Shown here piece after piece: positions 1-11,399 of a stretch of 64,000 nucleotides of DNA (position 1 is its first letter; each line of letters begins with the position of its first letter). The notes under the pieces are model-generated. The model had not been told where the DNA came from and did not search any database. It saw nothing but the letters and a program-made list of their open reading frames with translations. Origin of the DNA: Acanthaster planci (lineage: Eukaryota > Echinodermata > Asteroidea > Valvatida > Acanthasteridae); NCBI RefSeq assembly GCF_001949145.1, contig NW_019091598.1, forward strand, positions 92,458 to 156,457, read 5' to 3'. The position numbers and the translations under genes were made by a program.

Positions 1-1393
1 TCACAGTCCACGTGGGAGTCTATGCCACTGTGGCCAGAGTCAATGACCCTTCCATGTGGTCACTGCTGTGCACTCTCTACACATTATCCAGCATAATATA
101 GGTGTGACGCGACACGGGGCTCATAAGTTTTACTATCTTCTAACTTCCAATTTCTTCTGCTTCTTACTTACTCAGTTGCAACAATTGTTTCAAGATGATT
201 AACTTTCAGGAAAACTTTGTTACAATGAAATACATCTACGGTCCAACATTCACCCCAGATCAGAATACATGTAAGGCCAACTCTGATCCAGTGTTTCAAG
301 TCTGGACATTCTCCAGAATAGAAATGGTACAGACTTCATCTACATTTTAATAGCAATGCATGGCAAGTTCTTCTACATTTATGTAAAGTCCAAAACCTTA
401 CATACTTTGGATCCAACATCAACTAGTCCATTGCCAAACAAATACAAGAATAGAAGCTATTAAGTTGTAGCTTTACATACCAAACTATTATCATAAACAG
501 CTATACTTGACATAAAACAAAGAACAATGTAGAAAAGAATCAATAAAACAAGAATTGAACTTGAAACATACCTGTGGACAAAGGGCAGAGAAGGACACTT
601 GCTGATTGTGGGTTCACTTAAGTCTGCCTCAAGTGACCAGCACAGTCAACAGAGCAAACATCCTGTCCTTTGGGTTCTACCATAAGTCCAGGGGTAGGGC
701 CACTGAGTAACTTAAGGACTGGTCCGTTTCAATTTTAGGGGGTAACAAATTTCTCTATCCTCTACAAGAATACATAAAAAGCTTGAGATTGTTTTACAAA
801 TTTGAACAATACGATTTTCCATTTGAATGAATTTTTCATGTCCATAGTAAGACACGTTATTTTTTTATTCGATTTATTTTTCGCAAGACGCTTTCCAGTG
901 CACGTAGCTTTTAAGCTTCTTCAAGTGCTGATGACAAGATTAATTAAGTAGAAATGCACTCCAAAAGTATCTTTTAAGTTGAAAGATTCACATTGAAACT
1001 TGTAACATAATTTCAGTGTTACCTTATATTGAATCATAGTCATAGTCAACTTGTGTCTTGCACAACTTTGAATAACAAGTTTGAATAACAAGGTTTCGCA
1101 TTTGAATGAAATTTTCCTTTCCAAAGAAGTCAGATTATTTTTATGAACATTTTCCCATAATTGTTTCTAATGCATGTATTATCCACCAAAACAAGGACAG
1201 TAATGCTTGAAGTGTGACATGCACGTTTGGTGCATGTATGAAACTTGAATATCAGCTAAATATCTAGATTTCAAAATATATGTAACTTACTGGCATTTTG
1301 AAATCCACTAATATGCCACTGAGAAGATTACCACAGATGCTGAGATTCTGCATTACAAGTAACGTGTGATGAAAGGTCATCGATCTAGTTTAC
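1..1393. other. No gene recognised; AT-rich flank
   Basis: AT-rich DNA downstream of the minus-strand membrane-protein exon. The only hint of coding is a well-formed minus-strand splice donor (CCACAG then GTATGT) just left of position 571, preceded by a short open stretch without recognisable homology. It could be the next exon of the membrane-protein gene, but nothing confirms it. No repeat or RNA gene was recognised. Confidence 0.4.
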
Positions 1394-2151
1394 TGACTGA
1401 ATGGGTGAGGAATGACTAAGGATGTGGTGGCTCTTTTGTCACTATGTCTCTTCATTACAGTCACTACAACAGCCTTAAGTGTGTCCAAGATGACAGCCTG
1501 GATGACAATGGCAATGATGGAAGTTGTCACCCACTCCCACAAAGTATGCCAGCAGACACCATGGAACGATGACACAGACCACAGTGTGGCAAATATACAG
1601 GATATAATCAGGAAGATCTGGACAAACGCTGCTAGAATTGAAAAGCAAGATCTGACACAGTGCTTGCTGGATGTGGTTGGCTTGATTTCAGACAAACTTT
1701 GGTTCCCTTGAGATACGTCTTGCTTCCCATTGGCCGAATCTTTACTGATGATGATGCCATTCCTCAAGGAATCTGTATCCGAGGTAGACAAGGTGGATGA
1801 AGATTGAATACCATCCATGGCGACAGCGGAGTCAGAGTTGGTGCTGACGGGCAGTCTGGTAGTTGGTTCCTCGCAAGGTCTGATTTCAATGGTGCTCACT
1901 TCGTTATTGTTGTTCTCATTTGTGTGGTCGAGGCCAATCATCTTTCTCTCAGCTTCCTCTTGAGCTTCCTCTTGGAGTCTCACAAGACGTGGGTTTTTGT
2001 TTGCACCTGGTGATTTGTGCAGTGAACACCAACGCAGGAATGAACCCCAACGTGAACGGCCAGCATAGTCTACGTCAATGACGTAGGCGCGTTCCTTTCT
2101 GGCCCTATTCCCCCGGATGTGGCAGGGAGATGGTGGGCTGGAACGTTTGCT
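1394..2151 (-). CDS. Exon of a polycystin-like membrane protein (copy 1)
   Basis: This is a minus-strand exon of 758 nt, open throughout. The 5' edge is an acceptor with a pyrimidine tract (TTTGTCTCAG) ending at 2152. The 3' edge is a donor, TCA then GTAAAC, at 1393-1392. The TAA that would end the frame lies inside that donor, so the exon probably splices on. The protein starts basic, continues with a Glu-rich stretch and a long Ser/Thr/Asp-rich loop, and ends in two hydrophobic helices separated by FHGVCWHTLWEW and followed by a basic KRHSDKR. The pattern W..TS....Q....LK.V resembles the transmembrane hairpin of polycystin-1/PKD1L/REJ proteins, where W..S....Q....QPLKV is typical. That family call is an inference by eye. 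A paralogous pair of segments lies at 9,818-10,035 and 13,618-14,009. Confidence 0.45.
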
Positions 2152-3133
2152 CTGAGACAAAGAAAGGAACCACACATTTTTTGATGAGAAAGGAAATAAA
2201 GATGTGGAAAGATAACTTTGCAATAATGTTAGGAGAGAAGCAAATCGAACATTACCAAGCTATGATTCCTACCTTGTGCTTGCATACTTGTCTGAGATCT
2301 TGCAGAAAGGCCAATGCTTGCATANTACAAGGCTACATAAAAATACATTGGGCTACAGCTATAGCGAATGCCCTTTTTTTTCGATTACTCAAAGTTGTTT
2401 TAATTTGGTTTTGCTTCCCTTGCCTGTATCTTGTTGGGCATTAGACAAGCTCAGGTTGGACGTTGTCTTTATTTATACTTCGACTGACACAAAGCAATGT
2501 AGACAAACGTAGATCATTCACGACGGAAAGCGTGGCATTGCAATAAATTTCCTGCAAAATGCATTGTCCGCGGTGCGGGCGTATATCAGTATAGGCTATA
2601 GTAATTTCAACCATGGAGAAATAAAACACATCTCCATGCTTCAACACAGCATTTATGGAATTCGTGATACAAGGCACTTGTGAATGACATTTGATCGAGC
2701 TGCCTCCGCCAGGTAAAAATGTGAGAAAAAAAAAGTTGAAAAAAATTTCGCATTGGAGGAGGACTTTATACCCTGGACGTCAGTCTTAGTGTAGGCCTAA
2801 ATGAAGACAACGTTCAACCAACCTGGGCTAGTGGCAGTAGTGCGTACCATTTTTTTATCACGTTCATAACCTCAGCCTCAGTATGCTACGTAGAAAAATC
2901 AAAATGTGGAAGAAAGCGACTGTCATGCATGACTCTTCTCACCTTACAGTCTCGGTGACTGAAGCCCAAAGAAGTACAGCAATAATCAGGCAAAATTGCA
3001 TTCGAAATGAGGCGATTTCTCACGAAGAAATAAGGCATCCACACTCAAAGCAAAGCGTAAACACAACTGGTGTTTCCATGGTTTGCGCTCAATTTATAGC
3101 GGAGGAGCAACATAGCAACCTACGCGTGACGTA
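2152..3133. other. No gene recognised
   Basis: This is the presumed intron upstream of the copy 1 exon on the minus strand. It is AT-rich with one ambiguous base at 2325. I see no conserved coding segment, RNA gene or clear repeat. Confidence 0.4.
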
Positions 3134-4676
3134 ACAATCATAACTCTGGCCAAAATCTACTCTCTCACAACTTCAAGTAATTTGTTTTCATTAGAGTATT
3201 ATTTTAACTCAATTTTGTGATGACCAGAATGTACGAAAGTACTGTTGACTCTTATCAGTAAAACGGCACTCCTTAACATTAAGCTGATGAATTTAACTGT
3301 TGAATACAATCAGCTAAATCGCTTTGTGAAAATTCTCGAGAAGGAAAACTTTTCGCATTGAATTGTGGGATAGTCTTTCTGAATGTGTCAGCAGAGGGGC
3401 CGTTTTCAAACGAGCAGTGCAGAAAACTGATATCAGGGCAGGATTAGGGGACGGGCCGGTGTGTAGCCCCGATCAGTACACAACAGGCAGGAGAATTCAA
3501 AGGCAAAATCAGGGCTGCAAAAGAAATAAAACAGTGTGTAAAATACAAAAGAGAAAGCAGGAATGTTGATTCACACAAATAGCTGGCAAAGTATTGTATT
3601 ACTATGGTTTTACAAATTATTCCCCACCCGACTGTTGACCCAACTAGTTTTTCAATTATCCTACGTGATGGCACTGGCGGCAGATGGGGGGGGTCACTTT
3701 TTTGACTGCGGGGAATACCACCCCCTCTTTTGCAGGTCCTGTAATGGGGATGTCACCTTCGTTTAACTGATCCTCCTCTGCAGCCGATTCCAAAATTGAT
3801 AAGGCAAGGGCAAATCCAGAACCGAATTTTCGACGGAGGGCGGCCAACATGTTTTGAGGAGGGGGAAATAGATTGGAAAGATTGTATGCAACAGCTATGT
3901 CTTTTTCTGGGGGATAAAGCAAAATTTTGTTGTTTTTCCACACTTTTGGAAGAGTCACAAAATATGGTGGGCCTGATTCGATCCTAGCTACATCTTTCTC
4001 AAAGGCAAAATAGAAGAGAAGGAAAAGAGACCAAAAACCTTTTTCTCTAATATTTTTTTCCACAAAAAATGGTGGAGGAGCATTCTGCTCTGGTTCCACC
4101 TTTGGGTTGATATTTTAGTTTGGGCCTACTCACTTTGTGTATTAGGGTTGAACAGCATTGCATGCATGAATAAATGCAAGAATGTTATTAAAATTATATT
4201 TGGTGATTGTGTAAATGTAAATGCATGTAAAAGAAATGTAATACCGAAGTTGTATTGAATTGAGGAGAAATACGATACAATAATATTCTAATTGGTTTTG
4301 TGCAGGGGGTGTGTCATACTCTTGAGACTTAATGTTTCGATGTATATGTTATAATATATTTGTCTATGTGTCAAGTGATGTGGGCCTACTAGTGTTCTGA
4401 TCTTTTTGACTGCATAAAATGAAGCTTTGATTATTGTCCGATCCTTCCCAACTTGTGTACATTTATGCACTGTTTTTGTCCTGAAATGAAAATACCAGAT
4501 CCCACAGTGCACATTCGTTGCTGAAATTATAAACTGGCTCATGAAAAAAAATACAAGATGATTCAAACTGGGATGCATCGACTGGGCAAGATGGAGTTAA
4601 GTGATAGTACAGCATAATCCTAGCAACCAACAGTGACGTGCAACATTGATCTCCATTATAAAGACAATGCGTGGCA
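3134..4676. repeat. Diverged tandem duplication, unit 1
   Basis: The unit begins with CAATCATAACTCTGG, which recurs at 4,677, an offset of about 1.54 kb. Shared landmarks include ACAACTTCAAGTAATTTG (3,170 and 4,710), CATTGAATT.TGGGAT (3,356 and 5,250), TTATCCTAC.TG (3,655 and 5,480) and TTTGTCTATGTGTCA (4,360 and 5,962). The copies are well diverged with many indels, so the duplication is old. A 147-codon minus-strand frame (3,656-4,099) lies in this unit, has no recognisable domain and is not kept in unit 2. Confidence 0.6.
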
Positions 4677-6150
4677 ATCATAACTCTGGCAAAAAATGTA
4701 CTCTTTCACAACTTCAAGTAATTTGTTTTCATGAGAAGTTTCATTCTAAATCCATGTCACAATGAACAGAATTTTTGATACTACCATTGTTTATCCGTTA
4801 AAAAGGCCTTCGTTGACATTATCATGTGAACTATAATCGTATAACAAAAGTAGCCTAGGCCTAATTCTCGCGGTTGGGATGACGTCACTGTTTTGGTTCT
4901 TCTCTCTGATTGATCAATTGGTCGCTATTCTATATTTCACACTTCAAAACTCAAAGGGGCAAAAATAGTGTTGCGTCTATGGGGAAAATCTGAATTAATG
5001 ACTAAACTCTCAACCTTTTCATTAAATATGCCCAAAATTTCGCTGTTAATGCACTGTGAATATCTTCCACACTAAGGTTTCCACAAAAGGTTTCAGTAAT
5101 ACCTTTATCATGATGCAGCAAAAAATAGGGAAAACATGCAAATGCCTGAATAAAGCAAATGGAGGATTGCCCCTTTGTCCAGCCGCGAGGGCAATAAATG
5201 GAACAACCTCCGACCGCGAGAATTCACTTCTTGAGAGAGAAAACCTTTCACATTGAATTATGGGATGGTATAGTCTTTTTTAGAGTGTCACGGGGGCTCT
5301 GGATGGGACACTGATAGACGCAAAATAAATTCGGCAAAAGGAATATACACTTGTAACATTTTAGAGAGGAAATAGATCAGGCAGAACCAGCATGTTGAAT
5401 AATACGGATAGATGACAGAAGTGTTACATTATTATTGTGTTGCAAAATAATCCCACGTCAACCGTTACCAGACTATATTTCTTATCCTACATGGGACGAA
5501 TTTGAACGGGCAAACAAAATCCTGGCTATTTGCGTTGGGAGGCTTGCTTATTGCGTCAGCCAGCATTTATGGGGGGGGGGTTCAAGCTATTAAAGAGAAT
5601 ACGTTTTTCTTGTTTTTATAATGGGAAAGGCCCCTTCCCATTAGCTTTTTGCTGCTGCCTTTTTTGACTTAGCTGGCAATTACGCAGGATAACTCTGTCT
5701 AGTAGTTGGGAGCTCATACGGGGGTCTTGTCAATTTAAGGCCAATGTGTCATGGTCTCAAATATCTAATCATTTCTCACTTTGTCTTATTATTGACTGGT
5801 TCCTTCCTTGCATATGTACAGATCACAATTTGACAGTTTTAATGGAAATTTGGCTCAATATAGTCAAATCTTGGAGGACATCAGCAAATTTTTGAAAAAA
5901 ATCCAGACATATTGTGAAGTACGAAGTTTCAAAATGATCCAAAGTAAATGTAATTAATGTATTTGTCTATGTGTCAGTTCAACGTCCTGAAAGGGTTGCC
6001 ATTTTCTTGTTGACTGCATTAAAAAATGCATTTATTTTTGTCGCCCCTTCCCAATTTGCGCACATGCGTTTGGTAACCTGAAGTGAGAAGCACCAGATCT
6101 GAACGTACGCACTGAAATTTCAAACTGCAGTGGCTCAAAATCAATGCAAC
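4677..6150. repeat. Diverged tandem duplication, unit 2
   Basis: This is the second copy of the block starting at 3,134, with the same order of landmarks down to a segment near 6,140. It differs mainly by carrying an inverted-repeat element at 4,863-5,224. The right edge is uncertain because similarity fades gradually. Confidence 0.55.
4863..5224. mobile_element. MITE-like element with 15-bp terminal inverted repeats
   Basis: The left end reads AATTCTCGCGGTTGG and the right end CCGACCGCGAGAATT, perfect inverted repeats except for one base. The 362-bp body has no coding potential. It interrupts duplication unit 2 relative to unit 1. No target-site duplication is certain, so the superfamily cannot be assigned. 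Confidence 0.6.
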
Positions 6151-6665
6151 TCCGGCCACTTGGCGGCGCTATATTCATATTATTGTGCATTTCCTCTCAA
6201 GTCTGTGCGACCACATTGTTTAGTTCACTTGGTTTAACTTTCAGTGAGTTCAGTTATTAAGGTTCTCCCCCAAACTTAGACCAAGCATGGGACAGAGGTA
6301 ATTGGATTTCTTTATATTTTATGAATCGTGTCTTTTTGGTGATTTAATTGTGCTATTTTGTATTAAAGTTTTGAGATAATAGCCTAGGCCTAAACAGGCC
6401 TATGCTATGTTACATAGCATTGTAGCTGTTGCCTACATGTAGCTACATGTACATGTACAATATATAGGACCAATTTCGTGTAGCCCTATACTATAGGTGT
6501 CTAATGTTAGGCCTAATAGCACTACTGAAATAGGTCAAGGAGGCTGACTACCTTGTGCAACTGTGGATTACAAATTTTGAATAATTCCGGCTTTTCAGTA
6601 TTATTAAATTCAACCCTTGTTTATGTCAATTTGTTATATTTATGGGTCATTATTACTCTAACTTA
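6151..6665. other. No gene recognised; ACATGTACA-rich spacer
   Basis: AT-rich spacer with AGGCCTA words and a short ACATGTA cluster around 6,430-6,460. Nothing coding is visible. Confidence 0.4.
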
Positions 6666-6820
6666 TTAGCCTTATCGCAAATACTGCACAGGCAATTTTA
6701 AGCAATGGTAGAAAGGCATTGTGGGAAGGAAAAAGGGGCAATGTTTGCTCCTTTTTCCTTCCCACAATGCCTTTCTACCATTGTGTAAAATCACCCATGC
6801 AGTATTTGCGATAAGGCTAA
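6666..6820. repeat. 155-bp near-perfect hairpin
   Basis: Two arms of about 72 bp, starting TTAGCCTTATCGCAAATACT and ending with its reverse complement, meet at a tiny loop near 6,742. Pairing is almost perfect in the inner half (GGTAGAAAGGCATTGTGGGA and its complement). It could be a palindromic MITE; if transcribed it would fold into a long RNA hairpin. Confidence 0.75.
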
Positions 6821-8333
6821 GCATGTCTACTATCCAAATGCACAATCATTTATCAGGACTAATTTTATTCTTTTGTACATGTACCTATTTTCCTGTTTTT
6901 GTGTAAAGCCCAGTTAAAACCAGTGAAGTTATGAACCTCAAGTGAATGTGACCCTCGTATTTGAAGTGAATCAACTCATTTACAGAGAACATTGAACTCT
7001 GATCGGAACTTTGAACTTGAAATTGAACTTCAGGGGAACTATCAATGAACCGATAAGCATCATAGTTTAAAATCCTAACATTTCATTGTGGAAAATTCAT
7101 TGCCTAAACAAGGCATCCTTAAAATGCAGTATGTGGATCTGGGGTGACACATTTTCCTTTCTGAATGCTTCATTATCACCCTCAACTGATTATTCAATAA
7201 CCTCAAAAACAGAACGTTTCACAATAAGGCTCCATCTTATTTAGACTCATTCCTTAAATTTCAGGTACCCCTCTCATTTGTAAAACCCCGATCTGCCTTT
7301 TTAGCAATACACAACATGAAGCTGATGCTTAAACAAGTCTCATCCCCTGAAGAACTCTTTCATTTTACATTGTACGCATTTTTATATTTTTGCTTCAAGT
7401 GAACTTTAGAGAGTTTTTCCATGGGGAAGGGGGCTAAATTTTCCTGAGGGAATGGCCCCCATTGCTATTTCCTTGGCTTGCTTCCAATGGAGTTGGAGGT
7501 CAGTAGCCTCAATACTTCCCTTGGTCACTATTGAAATTCAGTTACGTCTGTCGCGCTTTGTTCCATTTCAGATTGTTGGATTGTACTGGCCACTAGTTTC
7601 CTGGATCCCCATGTGGTTTAGTCTCACAGGAGCCATGAAATGCTCCTGATGGAGATGCATGACGACCAGTTGGTGTTATTCATGTTTGTGTGTCATCGGA
7701 ATGTTTCAAAAGTGCCATCTCTGGCAGCACCACCAGGGTTGGAGAAGGCCCTACTTTGCAGTGGGCATTAGTAACAATTTCACAGTTCAGGTGAGTCATC
7801 AATCCTCACTTTTGTGTTGATGTGGATGATACAGTATGTATCAGCGACACAGAGTTTGAAGTTTATAAATCGAAAGACATTGCAGTTATCTTCAGAATGA
7901 AAGCCCGATGTTTGGAGACCTCAAATTTGTCAAAGTTCCATTTTGAAACCAGGTAACGGGTGTTCTTAAATGCTGTTTCGTCTTGTGTTTTTTTATCCGT
8001 TGAATGATAAGTGTTAATTCTTGTATTCATAAAACACAGAGAAAGTAAGCGTGAATTTCATATCTGTCCTGCTTGATGCCCCCACTACAAGATTATCTCA
8101 ATGTTTAGTTTTCCAAAAAGATATGCAACTTTATGTCCTGAAATATTTTACATCTATAAATGCCGCAATTTTCCCATAACATGTTTGTGATTTTTTTCAA
8201 CAAACCTTCTGATCATTTCTTTAATATAGCACGGGCAAGCAGTTTGAATTCTTAATGAAAGGATTTTTGCTTGGGGTTGCTTAATATGTATGTAGCCTCC
8301 AGTGTCTTCAATTTCTGATGACATGATTAAAAC
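6821..8333. other. No gene recognised
   Basis: AT-rich sequence. Around 7,215-7,330 a plus-strand frame reads APSYLDSFLKFQ followed by PRSAFLAIH, faintly like the 3' end of a LINE reverse transcriptase, but it is too short to call. Nothing else is recognised. Confidence 0.35.
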
Positions 8334-9066
8334 TAAAGGTTAACAGAAATAGAAACATTTAGTTCAAGTTAAATGTTTCAAATTAACAATAAATATGCAA
8401 CCATTTGAAAAACATCGTGAATTCAATGTTTACCCCATTAATCATTACCCCAAAATGAATTAAAAGATCCTGCGTTTCCCTGCCCACAAAAAATTCCCCT
8501 TTAGCCGTTCGTGCTCCCAGGCTGATTTGACGACATCATCAGCAGAACGCCTACATGCACAGTGTACATGTATATGTACATTGCATAATTCCACACAATA
8601 CAAGGGGTTTCGCCCGCTTGCATTTCAGTCCACGTTGTGTTTGATGTAGCTTGGCCCACAGGCAAATACTGTGCTAGCTAGTAGGACTGTGTCTTTTAAT
8701 TTCTACCTTGAACTGAGACAGTGTTTGCCTGTGTGCCAAGCTACATTGAACACAACGTGGTCTATTGCAAACGTGTAAAACTGCATGTACTGTGTGCAAT
8801 CATGCAATGTACATGTACACTGCACATGTAGGCGTTCTGCAGATGATGTCATCAAATCAGCCTGGGAGCGCGATCGGCCAAAAGCGGATTTTTGTGGGCG
8901 GGGAAATGTAGGAAATTTTTATTCATTTCGGGGTCACTATTAATGGGGTAAAAATTGAATTTATGATGTTTTTGAAATGGTTACATGTATGTATGTACCG
9001 CGGTATTTATTGTAAATTTGAAATATTTTACGTGAACTAAATGTTTTCCATTTCTGTTAACCTTTA
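8334..9066. repeat. 733-bp foldback element
   Basis: A left arm (about 8,334-8,673) and a right arm (about 8,716-9,066) are inverted copies over roughly 340 bp with scattered mismatches. Landmarks are TAAAGGTTAACAGAAAT at the outer edge, AGGCGTTCTGC in the middle, and AGCTTGG.CCACAGGCAAA at the inner edge. The spacer is about 40 bp. Arms this long with no coding core fit a foldback or MITE-derived element. Each arm also contains ACATGTACA words. Confidence 0.8.
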
Positions 9067-9817
9067 ATGGAATCCAAACTTGAATTTGTAACATTAGTTG
9101 ACAAGTTTGTGATTTGATCTCTGTGCTGTGGAAAAACACAAGCATTCCAATTAATGAATGATATTATGATGTACTGTGAAAAGTTTATTTTTGTTATGAC
9201 AAATACTGTCCTTGAACACCTACAAGCTTGGTCCTATGAAACTATAGTTCTGGTTAACTCCATCCTGTCAACTTTCAAAATTAGCACTGTTCATAGGTTT
9301 TCATTACCCTAAGCAGTTACAAAGACAAGGGTGGATATCTACTCCTTCGGGAATCTCCAAAAAAATCTATTCAAATTTTCTATCTGTGAGGCATGTTTCT
9401 TTTTGATGTGTATCAGTCTTCTCATCAGACAAAGAAGCCGATTTCCGTGACAGAGGAAGGAGTGGGTTCAAAACAACCTGCACAAAAAGAGTTTAAAACT
9501 GACGCCGCTTTTTAAATTTTCATCATTTCAAGTTAAAGATTTATTTATGTCACATGTCCTCAAACCCTAATTGATAAAACAACTGACTGAAACTGGGTAT
9601 GATCTTCCACCAAATGAAGGCCTGAAATTTTTGAAGTGTAACATGCAACAATTGTGCATATAAAGGGAACATGAGGTTGTTAATTTATTTCAGATTCAAA
9701 GGTAATTTACCAGCATGTCATATTCCAAAGTAGAAAATGCCCAAATTTATTTTCAAGTTTAAATACATGTATTGCATTACAACATGTGTGTGATGGATGG
9801 CAATCACTGTAGTTTAC
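9067..9817. other. No gene recognised
   Basis: AT-rich spacer downstream, on the minus strand, of the second membrane-protein hairpin exon. No coding or RNA feature is seen. Confidence 0.4.
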
Positions 9818-10035
9818 TGACTTGTAGAGGAGTGGCCATGGGTGTGGAGATCTCTTGTCACTTTGTCTTTTCATTTCAGTCACTACAACAGCCTGTCCAA
9901 GATGACAATGAAGGATAATGGCGATGATGGAAGTTGTCACCCATTCCCACAAAATATTCCAGCAGACACCATGGAACAATGACACAGACCACAGTGTGGC
10001 AAACGCACAGGATGCAATCAGGAAGATCTGGACAA
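9818..10035 (-). CDS. Polycystin-like hairpin exon, copy 2 (3' half)
   Basis: A minus-strand segment of 218 nt starts after a good acceptor (CCATTTCAG) at 10,036. It reads VQIFLIASCAFATLWSV, then FHGVCWNILWEWVTTSIIA, then a basic KRQSDKR, matching the hairpin of the 1.4-2.15 kb exon almost residue for residue. It ends at the same donor context, AGTCA then GTAAAC, at 9,817-9,816. Compared with copy 1, a few codons after SIIAI are altered (ILHCHLGQ replacing IQAVILDTLK), which removes the conserved LK and suggests decay or divergence. The matching 5' half lies 3.6 kb upstream at 13,618-14,009, beyond a LINE remnant. Confidence 0.5.
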
Positions 10036-10389
10036 ACTGAAATGGCAAACAAATAGGTTGGCTGGGAAACCGAGGTCCCACAACGCGACAGCCATCTCTA
10101 TTGACTGCTTGCCTCCATCTCTCCAGGATTTATCAATCCACTGAGATCATCCTGCACCAGCATCTAGGATAGTAAGAACTGATATCTGTAAAGCCATGCC
10201 CAAATTAAATAAGCAAACCAACAGTGAATCTGACCTGCTACCTATACTATCAGCCCAGGCCACTACCATCGAAGAGACGTCATTTACTGACACCAAGATG
10301 GAACATTTTGAAAGCTTTGTTTGCGAAACACTGAATGAATTCTGACAAAGACAAATGGAGTTACGTAACTGCATCTAGAAACTTGAATG

Positions 10390-10910
10390 AAACGTCAACA
10401 AATCCATCAAGTTTCAGATTGAACACATTGATTCAATGAATCATCAAAGATGACAGGTCTTGACTCGTTGGCAACATGAATGGCTGAGAGGGAGAACGTA
10501 ATGGCAAATCACTCAGTCCTGATTAACAAATTTGAGAGATTTCCCTGGAGAAATAACCTAATGGATGTCCGCCTTCCCAACAAAAGGGTGAAGACTGTCT
10601 GTTCTTGACTAAAAATATGCTGACGGAGAAGTTCAACATGCCGGATGCTAAGTTGGAGAGAGTGCAGCGGTGGGAAACTACAACATTTCCTGATAAGTTG
10701 AGCTGCTACCAGGACAAAATCAAAATCCTGCAGCAACAACGGAGAACATTTTCAGCTGACCCCTGCTGCTGTATGGAGGACCTCACCAGAATCAACCTTG
10801 ACGAGAAGAGGAGATGGTCATTGTGGAAGCAGCGTACTAGGAAGGGAGAAAATATCAGTTTATGGCGGGTACATGGAGAGGCCCTGGAGGTTCATTAGCC
10901 ACTTTCTCCA
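10390..10910 (+). pseudogene. LINE ORF1-like remnant
   Basis: Across several frames the plus strand gives FERFPWRNNLMDVRLP, KLERVQRW and MEDLTRINLDEKRRWSLW, ending in a basic region and a GG turn. This order (a RRNN.R..G.P-like motif, a basic ERV.RW segment, then EDL....KRR.L) is typical of LINE ORF1 nucleic-acid-binding proteins. At least three stops or shifts break it. Confidence 0.5.
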
Positions 10911-11068
10911 CTAAACCTCTTTTTTGGCAAGCTATCACCAGGGCTTATCAATTTACCTTCATTCTAAGCATTATATTTTTAGATATTATATCATTGCAGC
11001 CTCCTATTTTCTCATTCTGTACAGCGTTTTGTTTTTCACATGACTCAAACAATTACTTGCATGTATTA

Positions 11069-11149
11069 TAAATTAATCAATTAATTGATTTATTAATTAA
11101 TTGATTAATGAATAAATAAATTGATTAATCAATTAATTACTTAATTAAG
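11069..11149. repeat. AATTAATC/TTAATTGA simple repeat
   Basis: About 80 bp built almost only from A and T in AATTAATCAATTAATTGATT-type words, strongly self-complementary. It lies inside the LINE remnant and may have expanded after insertion. Confidence 0.7.
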
Positions 11150-11399
11150 ATTAAGTAGTTAACTTAATTGAAGAATGAACCCCTTTTGATAGTTTGGTTT
11201 TTCTTCATGCATAAATTGTCTGTTTCTATGGTACGCATGTCATTGTTTGGCTCGAGTTAATTTTCCTACCTAAGGCACTTTGACTTTGAATTGCGGTCTT
11301 CCTCTTGCTTCCCTACAGTTTATGTAATACTTTTTCTTTTCTCTGTCAATTTCATTTTAAAACACGCCCTCTTTTGTTCCTGCTCGGAGCGGATAACAG

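Noticed and set aside
571-620. Minus-strand candidate exon ending at GTATGT
   Set aside because: The donor is good, but the open segment is very short, the acceptor is unclear and no homology is visible.
3656-4099. 147-codon minus-strand frame
   Set aside because: No domain, no splice or promoter context, and not kept in the tandem duplicate. Probably chance in a proline-permissive composition.
7185-7400. Possible LINE reverse-transcriptase tail
   Set aside because: Only APSYLDSFLKF is suggestive. Too short and with no 3' end motif.
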